From Candidatus Tectimicrobiota bacterium (lineage in GTDB: Bacteria > JACPUC01): a DNA stretch of 64,000 bases. Under the pieces are notes generated by a model. It worked only from the letters and a program-made list of their open reading frames with translations. It ran no database searches and was not told the origin of the DNA. Each line of letters opens with the position of its first letter. Position 1 is the stretch's first letter. A program made the position numbers and the translations under genes. This document shows, one piece after another, positions 17,626 to 26,593 of this stretch. Location of the stretch: assembly GCA_016192455.1 (NCBI GenBank), contig JACPUC010000026.1:186001-250000 (forward strand), given 5' to 3'.

Positions 17626-18759
17626 CTACTGGTACTTCTTGCGAATCTGGTCGAAGTTCTCCTCCTGCTCGAGGAAGCAGGCCACGACGGCTGGATCGAG
17701 AGCCGTTCCCGAGCCGTGCACAATCATCGCTCGGCTCTCCGCATGGGAGAAGGCCGGTTTGTAGCAACGGCGGGAGGTCAGGGCATCGTACATGTCCGCC
17801 AGGATGACGATGCGGGCGCACAGGGGGATGCGCCGGCGCGTCAGCCCCAGCGGATAACCTTTGCCATCCCAGCGTTCGTGGTGGTGGAGGGCGATCTCCG
17901 TCGCCATGGTGAGGAAGGTCTCCGAGAAGTTCAGCACCTCTTTGAGCGCTTGATCCGCCTCGCCGAGGATGGCCGCCCCGATCGTCGTGTGCAGCTTCAT
18001 GAGCACCCATTCGGCGTCGGTAAGGTGCCCGGGCTTCAGGAGGATGCCCTCGGGAATGCCGATCTTGCCGATGTCGTGCAGGATACTCCCCTTCTCCACC
18101 CGTTGGATGTATTCGTCATCCACCTCGCCCAGGTAGCTCGGCTTCTCGGCAAGGCTTTGCGCCAGGAGCACGGAGTATCGTTGCATGCGATCAAGATGGC
18201 CGGTGATCATGGGATCGCGATGCTCGGCAATCCTGGCCAGGGTGGCCACCGTCACGCCCTGGGTGACGCTAATCTCTTTCAGACGCTGGGAGAGGAGCTT
18301 CTCCAGGTCGCAGAGGCGGGCGTTCTTGGCGGTAAGCTCCTGGATGATCGAGCGCTCGCGGATCACCCGGTTGAGTTTCGCCTCCATCTCCTCCACGCGG
18401 AACGGCTTGGTGAGAAAATCACTGGCGCCGGCGTTAATCACCTGGTTATAGACGAACTGGTCGCCATAGCCGGTGACGACAATGACATCCATCTCGGCAT
18501 GGCTCTGCTTCGTCTGCGCCAGCAGCTCCAGGCCATCCATCGCAGGGAGGTTGATGTCGGTGATCATGACATCGAAACGCTCCGTCTCCAGCTTCTCCAG
18601 GGCCTCCTCGGCAGAGCCCACCGTCACGCAGGTATGACCGAGGTTCGTCAGCATTTCGCTGTAGAGCTGGTGGAGCGATACCTCGTCGTCCACCAGGAGA
18701 AGCTGCTGGGGCTTCGCCTGGGCTAAGTTCGGCATGATCTGCGTAAGTACCTGTTCCAT
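17626..18759 (-). CDS. two-component response regulator with HD-GYP output domain
   Basis: A 377-residue protein from the ATG at 18759 (ACAGGAG upstream). The N-terminal receiver domain spans residues 18-135 with LLVDDE, the phospho-acceptor Asp68 in MITDINLP, and the TKP lysine. A coiled linker leads to an HD-GYP domain: SILHDIGKIGIPEGILLKPGHL, LHHHERWDGKGYPLGL and ARIVILADMYDALTS. This architecture (RpfG-like) degrades cyclic di-GMP when phosphorylated, so it probably controls motility, biofilm or surface traits. No cognate histidine kinase is adjacent. A longer upstream reading frame lacks a start signal. Confidence 0.92.
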   Translation of the reverse strand: MEQVLTQIMPNLAQAKPQQLLLVDDEVSLHQLYSEMLTNLGHTCVTVGSAEEALEKLETERFDVMITDINLPAMDGLELLAQTKQSHAEMDVIVVTGYGDQFVYNQVINAGASDFLTKPFRVEEMEAKLNRVIRERSIIQELTAKNARLCDLEKLLSQRLKEISVTQGVTVATLARIAEHRDPMITGHLDRMQRYSVLLAQSLAEKPSYLGEVDDEYIQRVEKGSILHDIGKIGIPEGILLKPGHLTDAEWVLMKLHTTIGAAILGEADQALKEVLNFSETFLTMATEIALHHHERWDGKGYPLGLTRRRIPLCARIVILADMYDALTSRRCYKPAFSHAESRAMIVHGSGTALDPAVVACFLEQEENFDQIRKKYQ

Positions 18760-19068
18760 GCAGGAACACTCCTGTCGGAATGCGCACCCCCGGCCGGAGG
18801 ACGGATTGTGTCTTCCCCGGCCAGTTGCTATGGTAGCAGTGTGTGTATCGGTGCAAAGGCGCGGAATCTTAACGGAAAAGATGCCACTCGCATGGGGGGA
18901 GGAGGGGAATCCATGCCGCGGCTCAATGCTGCTTGGATCGCCCCGCAGGGCGGCGGCGGCCGCGGCGAGACGGGGCGCCTCCCGGCACACCGCTGGGTGT
19001 GGACCTCGCGCGCGGCGCACCAGGCCGCCGCAGAAGAGCATCGCAGAGCGCCGGCCGCGGCCGGCCCC

Positions 19069-20040
19069 ATGCCGAACCGCCCAGGCCCCCTGGCACCATG
19101 CCGGTTCGCGCTCCTGGTCGGCGCGCTGCTGGTCCACCTGGCAACTCAGCCGGCGGCTGCGCAAGGAGGTTCCTGGGAGCGGGGCGCACCCTCGCGCTGG
19201 GAACGCACTGAGGTGGCCGCTGCCGCGCTCGCCGGCACGATCTACGTGGTGGGCGGCTTTCACAGCCGAGGCGAGGTCACCGACCTGCTGGAGAGCTACG
19301 ATCCCAGGAGCCAGAGGTGGGAGGTCCGCGCTCCCCTCCCCCGGCGGCTCCATCACGTCGCCATGGCGGCCCTTGCCGACCGTCTCTACGTCGTGGGAGG
19401 CTTCCGGGGGGAGGCCACCTGGCGCCCCGTGGCCACAACCTGGGAATACGACCCTGCGGCGAATCGGTGGCGCCGGCTGCAGGACCTCCCGGCGCCGCGC
19501 GGCGCCCTCGCCGCCGCCGTCTTCAGAGACGCGCTCTATGCGGCAGGGGGTGTGACCAACAGCTCAGTGGCAACGTTCGAGCGCTTTGATCCACGCCGCA
19601 ACTCCTGGGCGCAGCTTCCTCCCATGCCGACGGCACGCGATCACCTCGCCCTGGCGGCAGCGCGGGGTAGGCTCTACGCCATCGGCGGTCGACGGCAGAC
19701 GTTCGCGGCGAACCTGAAGACGGTCGAGGCCTTCGATCCCGTCACCCGCACCTGGAGCGAGGCCGCTCCACTCCTCGCGCCGCGCAGCGGCTTTGCCGCC
19801 GCCAGCCTCGGTGAGCGCATCTACGTCTTCGGCGGTGAATCGCCCGAGGGCACCTTCAACACCACGGAACGCTACGATCCAACCACGAACACCTGGCTGC
19901 GCCTCGCCGCCATGCCGACAGCGCGCCACGGGCTGGGCGCCGCCGTGGTCGGGAAGCGCATCGTCGTCCTCGGGGGAGGGCCGCGGCCCGGCTTCTCCTT
20001 CAGCGGCATCGTGGAAACCTTCACCCCGCCCGCCAACTAA
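19069..20040 (+). CDS. secreted Kelch-repeat beta-propeller protein
   Basis: A 323-residue protein if translation begins at the ATG at 19069, which places a signal peptide (FALLVGALLVHLATQPAAAQ) at the N-terminus; an earlier ATG at 18892 would bury it. Six Kelch blades follow, each with the GG pair: IYVVGGFHSRG, LYVVGGFRGEA, LYAAGGVTNSS, LYAIGGRRQTF, IYVFGGESPEG and VVLGGGPRPG, plus the conserved Tyr-Trp spacing (YDPRSQRWE, YDPAANRWR). Kelch propellers bind partners or carbohydrates and a few are oxidases. The Tyr-Cys cofactor of galactose oxidase is not seen. Confidence 0.85.
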   Translation: MPNRPGPLAPCRFALLVGALLVHLATQPAAAQGGSWERGAPSRWERTEVAAAALAGTIYVVGGFHSRGEVTDLLESYDPRSQRWEVRAPLPRRLHHVAMAALADRLYVVGGFRGEATWRPVATTWEYDPAANRWRRLQDLPAPRGALAAAVFRDALYAAGGVTNSSVATFERFDPRRNSWAQLPPMPTARDHLALAAARGRLYAIGGRRQTFAANLKTVEAFDPVTRTWSEAAPLLAPRSGFAAASLGERIYVFGGESPEGTFNTTERYDPTTNTWLRLAAMPTARHGLGAAVVGKRIVVLGGGPRPGFSFSGIVETFTPPAN

Positions 20041-20076
20041 CCTTGGTTGGCGACTTCCCGTGCAGCGGCGTTTCCC

Positions 20077-20877
20077 ATGCAACCGCAGCTCGACACGCTC
20101 ATCTCCGCCGCAGCCACCGCCCAACGGCCGGCGCTGGTCATCCTGCGTCATTCAACCCCCGAAGCGCAGGCGGCGGAGCACCTCGGCGTCTTCCCGGCGG
20201 CCTTCGCCCCGCCTACCTTCGCGCACATCGCCCTCATCCAACGCGCGCAACGCCAGGCCCGTCTCGATGCCGTCCTCCTCCTCCTCAACCTGCGCAACGC
20301 CGACAAGGGGGATATGCGGCGGGACCTCCAGCATAGCGTCGCGATGCTCGAGCTGCTCTGCCGCCGCGTCACCTGGCTCGGCCTGGGACTCAGCAGCCAT
20401 CCCTACTTCCTCGACATGCTGGAGGCGCTGCGCGACGCCAGCGTGCAGGGCCGGGTCAGCTTCCTCGTCGGCTTCGACACCCTGGTGCGTATCCTCGACC
20501 CCGAGGGGCGGTACCTGGGCCACTACGCCACGCCCCGCGCTAGCCGCGCCGAGGCCCTCGCCGCCCTCTTCAGCACCGCCTCGGCCCTGGTGGCCGGCCG
20601 CGCCCAGCGCAGCGCCCGCGACCTTCACGATCTCCTCGTGGAGCAGGGAGCGGCGGCGTGGCAGGCGAGCATCAGCTACCTGCCGATGCCGAAAGGGCTC
20701 CACGGCGTCTCCTCGAGCCTGGTGCGCGAGCGCGTGCGAGGCATGGCGGGTATCGAGGACCTGGTGCCGCGCAGCATCGCAGCCTATATTGCCACGCATC
20801 GTCTCTACGAGGGCCGGGGACGCGGGCCGTCACGGGGAGCCTCGGGAAGTTACCCCGCCCCCGTGGAGGAAGCGTGA
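20077..20877 (+). CDS. NadD-like nucleotidyltransferase
   Basis: A 266-residue protein. VFPAAFAPPTFAHIALIQRA resembles the nucleotide-binding GxFNPPHxGH motif, but Ala/Phe replace the usual Gly and Pro-His residues. The C-terminal VSSSLVRERVRGMAGIEDLVPRSIAAYIATHRLY matches the ISSTxIR...LVPxxVxxYIxxHxLY signature of nicotinate-mononucleotide adenylyltransferases. It may be a divergent cytidylyl- or adenylyltransferase rather than the housekeeping enzyme. The start is uncertain: an ATG at 20077 or a TTG at 20047. It begins 36 bases after the Kelch gene. Confidence 0.7.
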   Translation: MQPQLDTLISAAATAQRPALVILRHSTPEAQAAEHLGVFPAAFAPPTFAHIALIQRAQRQARLDAVLLLLNLRNADKGDMRRDLQHSVAMLELLCRRVTWLGLGLSSHPYFLDMLEALRDASVQGRVSFLVGFDTLVRILDPEGRYLGHYATPRASRAEALAALFSTASALVAGRAQRSARDLHDLLVEQGAAAWQASISYLPMPKGLHGVSSSLVRERVRGMAGIEDLVPRSIAAYIATHRLYEGRGRGPSRGASGSYPAPVEEA

Positions 20878-21238
20878 ACCCCGCCGCGCGCCAGGCAGCT
20901 TCTCCCCGCCATGCCGCACGGAGCAACCGCCAGCCGGCGCTCGTTGAGGCGATGCGACGGCTACCCCCGCGGCGGGAGCATCGTCCCTTTCAGGCAGGTG
21001 CATCGGCAGGTCGGTGCGCCCGTTTGCGTCCAGGGTGGCGCTCCCCACCTCCACTTGCCCGCCGAGAGGCGGGAGCCTCCCCATGCCGCGGCATGGAGGA
21101 ACTTCTTGGATTCAGCAGGCACGGGTACGATGCTTCCCGCTCCTCTCCACGCCCGGGGCGGCCTCCTGCGATGCAGGCGGGAACCAGCCGCGCGGCGCTC
21201 CCCGCTCCCACCTTGGGACCCCACTTTGGGAGTTCACC
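20878..21238. other. intergenic, GC-rich hairpins only
   Basis: 361 bases between the nucleotidyltransferase and the surA-like gene. Several inverted repeats (for example around CCGCCGAGAGGCGG at about 21060) could fold, but no gene or known element is recognised. Confidence 0.35.
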
Positions 21239-22243
21239 ATGAACAGTAAGCGACTGCTCGTCGCGCTCTCCGTCTCCCTGGCGGCCTCTCTGCTGCCGCT
21301 AGGCCAGCTCTTGGCGCAGCCGGCGCCGAACCCCGCTGCAGCGCCGCAGGGCAAAGCTGAGACGCGCGCCGCGACGGTCAACGGCAAGACCATCATGCTC
21401 AGCGAGGTCAACCGCGCGCTGCGGCTGCGTTTCAATGTTCCGGAGACGGTCGTAAACTCGGACCCGCGCTTCCTGGAGCTGCGGCAGACGGTGCTCCAGA
21501 ACCTCATCGACGCGGAGCTGCTGCTCGTGGAGGCGCGGCGGCGCAACCTCGCGGTCGACGAAGCCCGCATCCAGCAACACCTCACGAACATTCGCGGGCG
21601 GTTCCCCGATGAGAAGAGCTTCGAGGCGGCGCTGCGGGAGCAGGATCTCACCCCCGCCAGCCTGCACGACGATCTCCGCGATGCCCTGCTGCGGGATGAC
21701 CTGCTCCAAGCCGAGATCGAGCCCACCCTGGCGTCGAATGACGAGGAGGTGAGCGCCTTCTACCAGCAGCACCGCAACCGCTACGCACGCTCCGAAGCGG
21801 TGCATGCGCGCCACATTCTCATCAGGGTTCCCGACGGCGCCGATGCGGCGCAGCGGGAGGCCGCGCGCAAGAAGGCGGAGACGGTCCTGGCGGAGGTCCG
21901 CCAAGGCAAGCGCGACTTTGCGGAGATCGCCCGCCAGTTCTCCGAGGGACCGACCGGGCCGCGGGGGGGCGATCTCGGCTACTTCACCCGCGGCCAGATG
22001 GTGGCCCCTTTCGAGGCCGCTGCCTGGGCGTTGAAAGCCGGCGGCGTGAGCGACCTCGTCGAGACCCGCTTCGGATTCCACATCATCAAGGTGGAGGACC
22101 ATCGGCCAGCCCAGGAGGCACCCTTGAGCGAGGTGAAGGATCAGGTGCGCGAGGACGTCCTGCAGGAGAAGCGCCGCCAGCGCTATGACGCCTTTCTCGG
22201 CAACCTGCGCCAGCGGACCGCCATCACCCTCCACCTCGACTAG
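21239..22243 (+). CDS. periplasmic SurA/PpiD-type peptidyl-prolyl isomerase chaperone
   Basis: A 334-residue protein from the ATG at 21239. A signal peptide (LLVALSVSLAASLLPLGQLLAQ) is followed by a SurA N-domain (VNGKTIMLSEVNRALRL ... QNLIDAELLLVEARRR). A parvulin rotamase domain occupies residues 190-290: VHARHILIRVPDGAD, FAEIARQFSEGPTGPRGGDLGYFTRGQMVAPFE and VETRFGFHIIKVEDHR. It probably escorts outer-membrane proteins through the periplasm. Its TAG stop (22241-22243) overlaps the terminus of a repeat element. Confidence 0.9.
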   Translation: MNSKRLLVALSVSLAASLLPLGQLLAQPAPNPAAAPQGKAETRAATVNGKTIMLSEVNRALRLRFNVPETVVNSDPRFLELRQTVLQNLIDAELLLVEARRRNLAVDEARIQQHLTNIRGRFPDEKSFEAALREQDLTPASLHDDLRDALLRDDLLQAEIEPTLASNDEEVSAFYQQHRNRYARSEAVHARHILIRVPDGADAAQREAARKKAETVLAEVRQGKRDFAEIARQFSEGPTGPRGGDLGYFTRGQMVAPFEAAAWALKAGGVSDLVETRFGFHIIKVEDHRPAQEAPLSEVKDQVREDVLQEKRRQRYDAFLGNLRQRTAITLHLD

Positions 22244-22438
22244 TGTTACGTCACACAAATTCCATCCTTAATCGGACGCTTTCTTCGGGCCATGTGGTGG
22301 GGGAGTTTTTGCGCAAGACCGTGGCTTCCCCACACCCCCAATCCCCGTGAGCTGCGCAGCAGCTCGCGTAGTCGGGGTGCGCGAGGGGGCGAGGCTCCCT
22401 CGCAAATTCTTGCGATAGAATTTGTGAAACAGCACACT
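22242..22438 (+). repeat. 197-bp intergenic element, copy A
   Basis: It runs from AGTGTTACGTCACACAAATT to GTGAAACAGCACACT. The ends form an imperfect terminal inverted repeat (AGTGT...ACACT, and internally CACAAATTC on both sides). Inside are perfect hairpins, GAGCTGC/GCAGCTC and GCGAGGG/CCCTCGC. A copy about 95% identical and of exactly the same length lies inverted at 33573-33769. The left end overlaps the surA-like TAG stop codon. It separates convergent surA and lptG. No coding capacity, so it is MITE-like or a REP-type structured element. Confidence 0.85.
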
Positions 22439-22515
22439 GGCAGGCTGCCGACGGCCGTCGCCGCTCCCCAGCCGGCTACCCCGGTCCGGCGGCAGCCGCC
22501 GCTGGAAGTCTCGGC

Positions 22516-23598
22516 TCAGCGCGGGAAACTGGCGAGGAGATAGGCTCCGCCGGCAGCGAAGACGAGGTTCGGAGTCCACGCCGCGAGGAGGGCGGGGAGG
22601 ATCCCCTTATAGCCGGCGGTGAGGCTGAGGGAGAGGATGACAAAGTAGGCGAGCGACAACCCGAGGGTGACGGCGATCCCCAGGGCGGTGCCGCTGCGGC
22701 GTCCTGGACGCAGCGACAAGGGCAGGCCGATGAGCACCATGAGAATCGGCACCCATGGTTGGGCCAGCTTGTTCTGCAGGTCCACCGTGTAGCGGGTGTC
22801 ATCAAGGCCGTGCTCGCGGGCTCGCTGCACGAAGCGGTAGATTTCCCCCAGCGTCATGTTCTCCGGCTTCTTGCGCAGCTCGAGGAAATCACCGGGTTCC
22901 TCCGGGAAGGTGCGCAGGAGCGTCGCTTGGTGCTCGTATTGGACATCGCCGTCGGGCGTGAACTCATGCGCATAGGCATTCACGAAGCGCCAGGTTCCCC
23001 CCTCGAAAAAGGCGTGCTCCGCATCGAGACGCCGCCGTACCTGGTGGTTCTCGTCGAACATGTAGATCGTCACGCCGTGCAGCGAGTTCGTGGGGCGGTG
23101 GAAGTAGCGCACGTGCCAGATCCTCGACTCGCGATCGCGGTACCAGAGATCGTTGTCGCGAAACACCCCGCGCGGCTCCTTGCCTTCGACCTTCTCGCGC
23201 ATCGTGCGGTCAACGAGCGTGTTGGCCAGCGGCACCACCACCTCATGGGCGGCGACCAGGAACAGGCTCACCGCCACGGCGCACCAGAACATCGGCTTGC
23301 CGATGCTCACCAGGCTCATGCCGGCGCACCGCATCGCCGTCGTCTCCTGGTTGCGGGCCTTCAAGGTCAAGGTCAGCACGGTTGCGAGGAGCACCGCGAA
23401 GGGAGCCGTCTGCGTGAAGATGAAGGGGAGCCGGTAGAAAAAGTAAGTGAGCGCATGGACGAGGCGCGCCTGGTGCTCGATGAAATCGTCGACGCGCTCG
23501 AAGAACTCCACCAGCAGGTAGATGCTGGTGAAGATCACCAGGCTGAGACCTAACAGGCTTAGGAACTCGCGCAGGAGATAGCGATGCACGATCTTCAC
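22516..23598 (-). CDS. lptG: LPS export ABC transporter permease LptG
   Basis: A 360-residue YjgP/YjgQ-family protein with three N-terminal and three C-terminal membrane helices flanking a periplasmic beta-jellyroll. It begins VKIVHRYLLREFLSLLGLSLV and ends with LGLSLAYFVILSLSLTAGYKGILPALLAAWTPNLVF, as in LptG. With LptF and LptB it extracts LPS from the inner membrane. The GTG start at 23598 overlaps the lptF TGA (GTGA), which shows translational coupling and rules out the longer upstream reading. Confidence 0.92.
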   Translation of the reverse strand: MKIVHRYLLREFLSLLGLSLVIFTSIYLLVEFFERVDDFIEHQARLVHALTYFFYRLPFIFTQTAPFAVLLATVLTLTLKARNQETTAMRCAGMSLVSIGKPMFWCAVAVSLFLVAAHEVVVPLANTLVDRTMREKVEGKEPRGVFRDNDLWYRDRESRIWHVRYFHRPTNSLHGVTIYMFDENHQVRRRLDAEHAFFEGGTWRFVNAYAHEFTPDGDVQYEHQATLLRTFPEEPGDFLELRKKPENMTLGEIYRFVQRAREHGLDDTRYTVDLQNKLAQPWVPILMVLIGLPLSLRPGRRSGTALGIAVTLGLSLAYFVILSLSLTAGYKGILPALLAAWTPNLVFAAGGAYLLASFPR

Positions 23599-24785
23599 GC
23601 CCGCTCCTGTCGCGCGAAGCGCTTTGGGAAACGCCGCGCCAGCCACATCTGCGCCTGGTCGAGGACGCGGAGCATGCTGCTCAACCCGGCCTCGCGGCTG
23701 ACCCCCACCATGAGGTAAGAGCCGATCAGTCCCAGGAAGAGATTGGGGCTCCACGCCGCCACCACCGCAGGCACCACCCCCTCCCCGCCCAGGGACTTGC
23801 CGGCGGTCAGCAAGAGGTAGTAGCTGAGGATGACGGCCAGGCTGGCGATCATGCCGCCGAAGCGCCCGGAGCGGCGGTTGAGCATCCCCAGGGGGGCACC
23901 AATGAGGCCCAGGATCAAACTCGCAAAGGGGAGAGCAAATTTCTGCTGAAACTCGATGCGCAACTGATGGGTCGGTCGGCCGGCGCGCTCCTGCTGCTGG
24001 ATGAAGGCGGAGAGCTCCCGCGGCGTCATCTCGCGCGTGCTTTTGCGCAAGGGAGCGCGCAGCTCCGCGCCGAACGACAGGGTGAGGTCGTAGCGGGCAA
24101 AGCGGAGGTAATCGTACTTCTCCTTGCCACCATCCCAGCTATGGATGCTCCCATTCTTCAGACGCAGGAAGATTTTCAACTCCGCCGGATCGACGAAGAG
24201 CATTCCTTCGTCCGCCGTGATGGTCTGGGGCGCCTTGGGGTCGCGCGAGTCCGCGATGAGCACCCCGCGCAGGAAGGTGCCGTCGCGCTCCGCTTCGTCG
24301 ACGTAGAGCATCACCCCGGGGAAGTAGTCGTTGAAGACCCGCGCCCGCAGGCCCACATCGGCCCGCATGCGCAGGATTGAGAAGAGGTACCTGCGAAAGG
24401 CATGGTTGCTGCGCGGCACGGTTGACACCATGAAGACCGCGGCGACGAGCCCCACCGCAACGGAGAAGGCGATCATCGGACGCAGCAAGCGCACCAGGCT
24501 GACGCCGCTGGCGCGCAGCACGGTGATCTCGGAATCGGTGGCCAGGCGGCTGAACGCCATGACGATCGCCACGAGCTGCGCCATCGGCAAGGTGACGGCC
24601 AGGTACGACGGCAGGAGGTAGAGGAGAAGCAGGAAGACGCCCCCGAGGGGCACCCCTTTCTTCACCACCAGGTCGGTGAGCTGAAGGAGCTGCGCCAAGC
24701 CGAGCACAATTGTCAGCACGGCCACGTTGGCCACGAAGAGCAGGGCGATTTCCCGAAAAAGGTAGCGATCGATGATCTTGAGCAC
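23595..24785 (-). CDS. lptF: LPS export ABC transporter permease LptF
   Basis: A 396-residue YjgP/YjgQ-family protein, the partner of LptG, with the same six-helix plus periplasmic-domain plan (LKIIDRYLFREIALLFVANVA ... MLNRRSGRFGGMIASLAVILSYYLL). I chose the GTG at 24785 because family members begin just before the IIDRYLLRE motif; another GTG at 24854 would add 23 residues. TAGAAT (about 24862-24867, minus strand) could be the -10 of the operon promoter. The C-terminus carries an extra amphipathic, basic tail (RRFPKRFARQERA). Confidence 0.92.
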   Translation of the reverse strand: MLKIIDRYLFREIALLFVANVAVLTIVLGLAQLLQLTDLVVKKGVPLGGVFLLLLYLLPSYLAVTLPMAQLVAIVMAFSRLATDSEITVLRASGVSLVRLLRPMIAFSVAVGLVAAVFMVSTVPRSNHAFRRYLFSILRMRADVGLRARVFNDYFPGVMLYVDEAERDGTFLRGVLIADSRDPKAPQTITADEGMLFVDPAELKIFLRLKNGSIHSWDGGKEKYDYLRFARYDLTLSFGAELRAPLRKSTREMTPRELSAFIQQQERAGRPTHQLRIEFQQKFALPFASLILGLIGAPLGMLNRRSGRFGGMIASLAVILSYYLLLTAGKSLGGEGVVPAVVAAWSPNLFLGLIGSYLMVGVSREAGLSSMLRVLDQAQMWLARRFPKRFARQERA

Positions 24786-24912
24786 GGCGAGCTCGGCATC
24801 GTTGAGAAAGAGGAAGTCGCGCCTCGGGACGTGAGAGATCCCGACCGGCAGCACCGAATGATTCTACCACACTCCTGGGGCGCCGGAGCCGAGAGAGGCA
24901 TGGCGGGACGAA

Positions 24913-26496
24913 TTGGCGGCGCCGGCCGCGCCGCTGCGGCGCTCGGCGGCGGGGGGGTGGGACGTGAGCTGGAGAAGCTGTGCGGCGCCGGGCCAACCTG
25001 TGCCGACACGCCGACCAGAGCGCCCGCAAGGCGGTGCGGGTGGCTGGCTCGCCGTCGTTCTTGGAACCTGGTTGTGGTGGGTTGCCGCGGCCGCCGCGGC
25101 GCAGGGTCAGCTCCACTTGCCTCCAGGCTTCACCGCCAACGTCTACTTCCGCAGCGGCCCCGCCGGCAGTCTACGCCGCCCCACCTCCCTGGCGTTTGAC
25201 GGCGCCGGCGGGCTCTACGTTGGGGAGCTGGGCGGCCGAATCCTCCTCCTCAGCGATGACGACGCGGATGGCGAGGCAGACCGTCTCATCGAGTTCGCCA
25301 GCGGCCTCGGCTCGAGCACCGGCATCGCCCTTCACGATGGCGCGCTCTACGCCTCCAGCCGCGGCAGCGTCGTGCGGCTGCGCGACCGCGACGGCGACGG
25401 CCGCGCTGACGAACGGCAGGTGATCATCAGCGGCCTGCCGACGGGACGGCATCAGAACAACGGCATCGCCTTCGGCCCCGATGGCCTCCTCTACCACTGC
25501 ATCGGCTCGCGCAGCGACGGCAGCGAAGCGCGTCTCGAGGTGCTGCCGCTGGAGGCGAGCATCGTGCGCGCCACGCCGCACGGCGAGGAGCTGGAGGTGT
25601 TCGCCAGCGGCCTGCGGAACTGCTACGACCTCGCCTTCCATCCCGTCAGCGGCGAACTCTACGCCACCGATAACGGCCGCGACGTGCCCGACTCCGGCGT
25701 GCCGGAGGAGCTGAATCTCATCGTTGCCGAGGGAGACTATGGCTGGCCGGATTGCTGGGGAAACGGCGGCGGGTCCACCTGCAGTGGCACCCTCCCACCC
25801 ATCGCCACCCTGCAGGCCCACTCCTCAGCGGATGGGCTTGCCTTCTCCAGCGGGACGCAGTTTCCCGCCGCCTATCGCACCAACCTCTTTGTGGCGCTCT
25901 TCGGGGCCAACAGCGGCGATCCCACAATCGGCAAGCGCGTCGTGCGCATTCGCCTGCCCGAGGCCGGCGAGGAGGCCCAGGTTGCGGACTTCGCCCTCGG
26001 CTTCGAGAACCCGCTCGACCTGGCGTTCGGACCGGATGGCAGCCTCTACGTGGCGGACTACGGCGCCGAAACGATCTACCGCATCAGCTTCGTCGGCGGC
26101 GGCGAGGAAGGCCTTCCGCCCAGCCTGGCGCCGAGCTTGCGCCTGCGCGCCGGGGCGCCGACCTACCGGCGCGGCGACACCTTGGCGCTCGAGCTTGAAG
26201 CGGAGAACGCCTCGGCAGCCTCGGCGCTGGACCCCTACGTTGCGATCATCCTTCCCGGCGGCCAGTTCGTAACCCTGCCGGCGCCGTTCGCGTTCAGCCG
26301 GCTCGGGGAGGTCCGCCGCTATGAGGCGGCGCTGCCGACCAGCAGCCCGGAGGTGATCGTGCGGTTCAGCGCCAGCGCTACCCTCGAGGCAGGGGAGTAC
26401 CGCCTTGTCGCTGTGCTCGCCCGGCGCGGCGCCGATCCCGTCAAATCGGAAAACCAGCTCTCCGTTGAGCAGACGAGCTTTACCCTCCTGCCGTAG
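24913..26496 (+). CDS. secreted PQQ-dependent sugar (glucose/sorbosone) dehydrogenase-like protein
   Basis: A protein of up to 527 residues. A hydrophobic signal region (WLAVVLGTWLWWVAAAAAAQG) is followed by a six-bladed propeller of the GSDH type: PPGFTANVYFRS, RPTSLAFDGAGGLYVGELGG, GRHQNNGIAFGPDGLLY, GLRNCYDLAFHPVSGELYATDNGRD, NLIVAEGDYGWPDCWGN and NPLDLAFGPDGSLYVADYGA. The His-Asn pair and the Trp-Pro segment are in the places used for PQQ/Ca2+. A C-terminal beta-sandwich of about 120 residues follows. The start is uncertain; a GTG at 24964 also keeps the signal peptide. The sugar substrate and PQQ supply are unknown. Confidence 0.82.
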   Translation: MAAPAAPLRRSAAGGWDVSWRSCAAPGQPVPTRRPERPQGGAGGWLAVVLGTWLWWVAAAAAAQGQLHLPPGFTANVYFRSGPAGSLRRPTSLAFDGAGGLYVGELGGRILLLSDDDADGEADRLIEFASGLGSSTGIALHDGALYASSRGSVVRLRDRDGDGRADERQVIISGLPTGRHQNNGIAFGPDGLLYHCIGSRSDGSEARLEVLPLEASIVRATPHGEELEVFASGLRNCYDLAFHPVSGELYATDNGRDVPDSGVPEELNLIVAEGDYGWPDCWGNGGGSTCSGTLPPIATLQAHSSADGLAFSSGTQFPAAYRTNLFVALFGANSGDPTIGKRVVRIRLPEAGEEAQVADFALGFENPLDLAFGPDGSLYVADYGAETIYRISFVGGGEEGLPPSLAPSLRLRAGAPTYRRGDTLALELEAENASAASALDPYVAIILPGGQFVTLPAPFAFSRLGEVRRYEAALPTSSPEVIVRFSASATLEAGEYRLVAVLARRGADPVKSENQLSVEQTSFTLLP

Positions 26497-26548
26497 GCGT
26501 TTTCCACGCCCCCGAACCCCGGCCTGCGCAGACAACCGGCACGAGAAA

Positions 26549-26574
26549 GGGCAGGGAACCTTCGCTCCCTGCCC
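26549..26574. terminator. hairpin terminator between convergent genes
   Basis: GGGCAGGGA (26549-26557) pairs perfectly with TCCCTGCCC (26566-26574) around an 8-base loop. It sits between two converging stop codons (26496 and 26594) and is likely bidirectional. There is no long T-run. Confidence 0.6.
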
Positions 26575-26593
26575 CAGCCGGTCATTCGTCTGA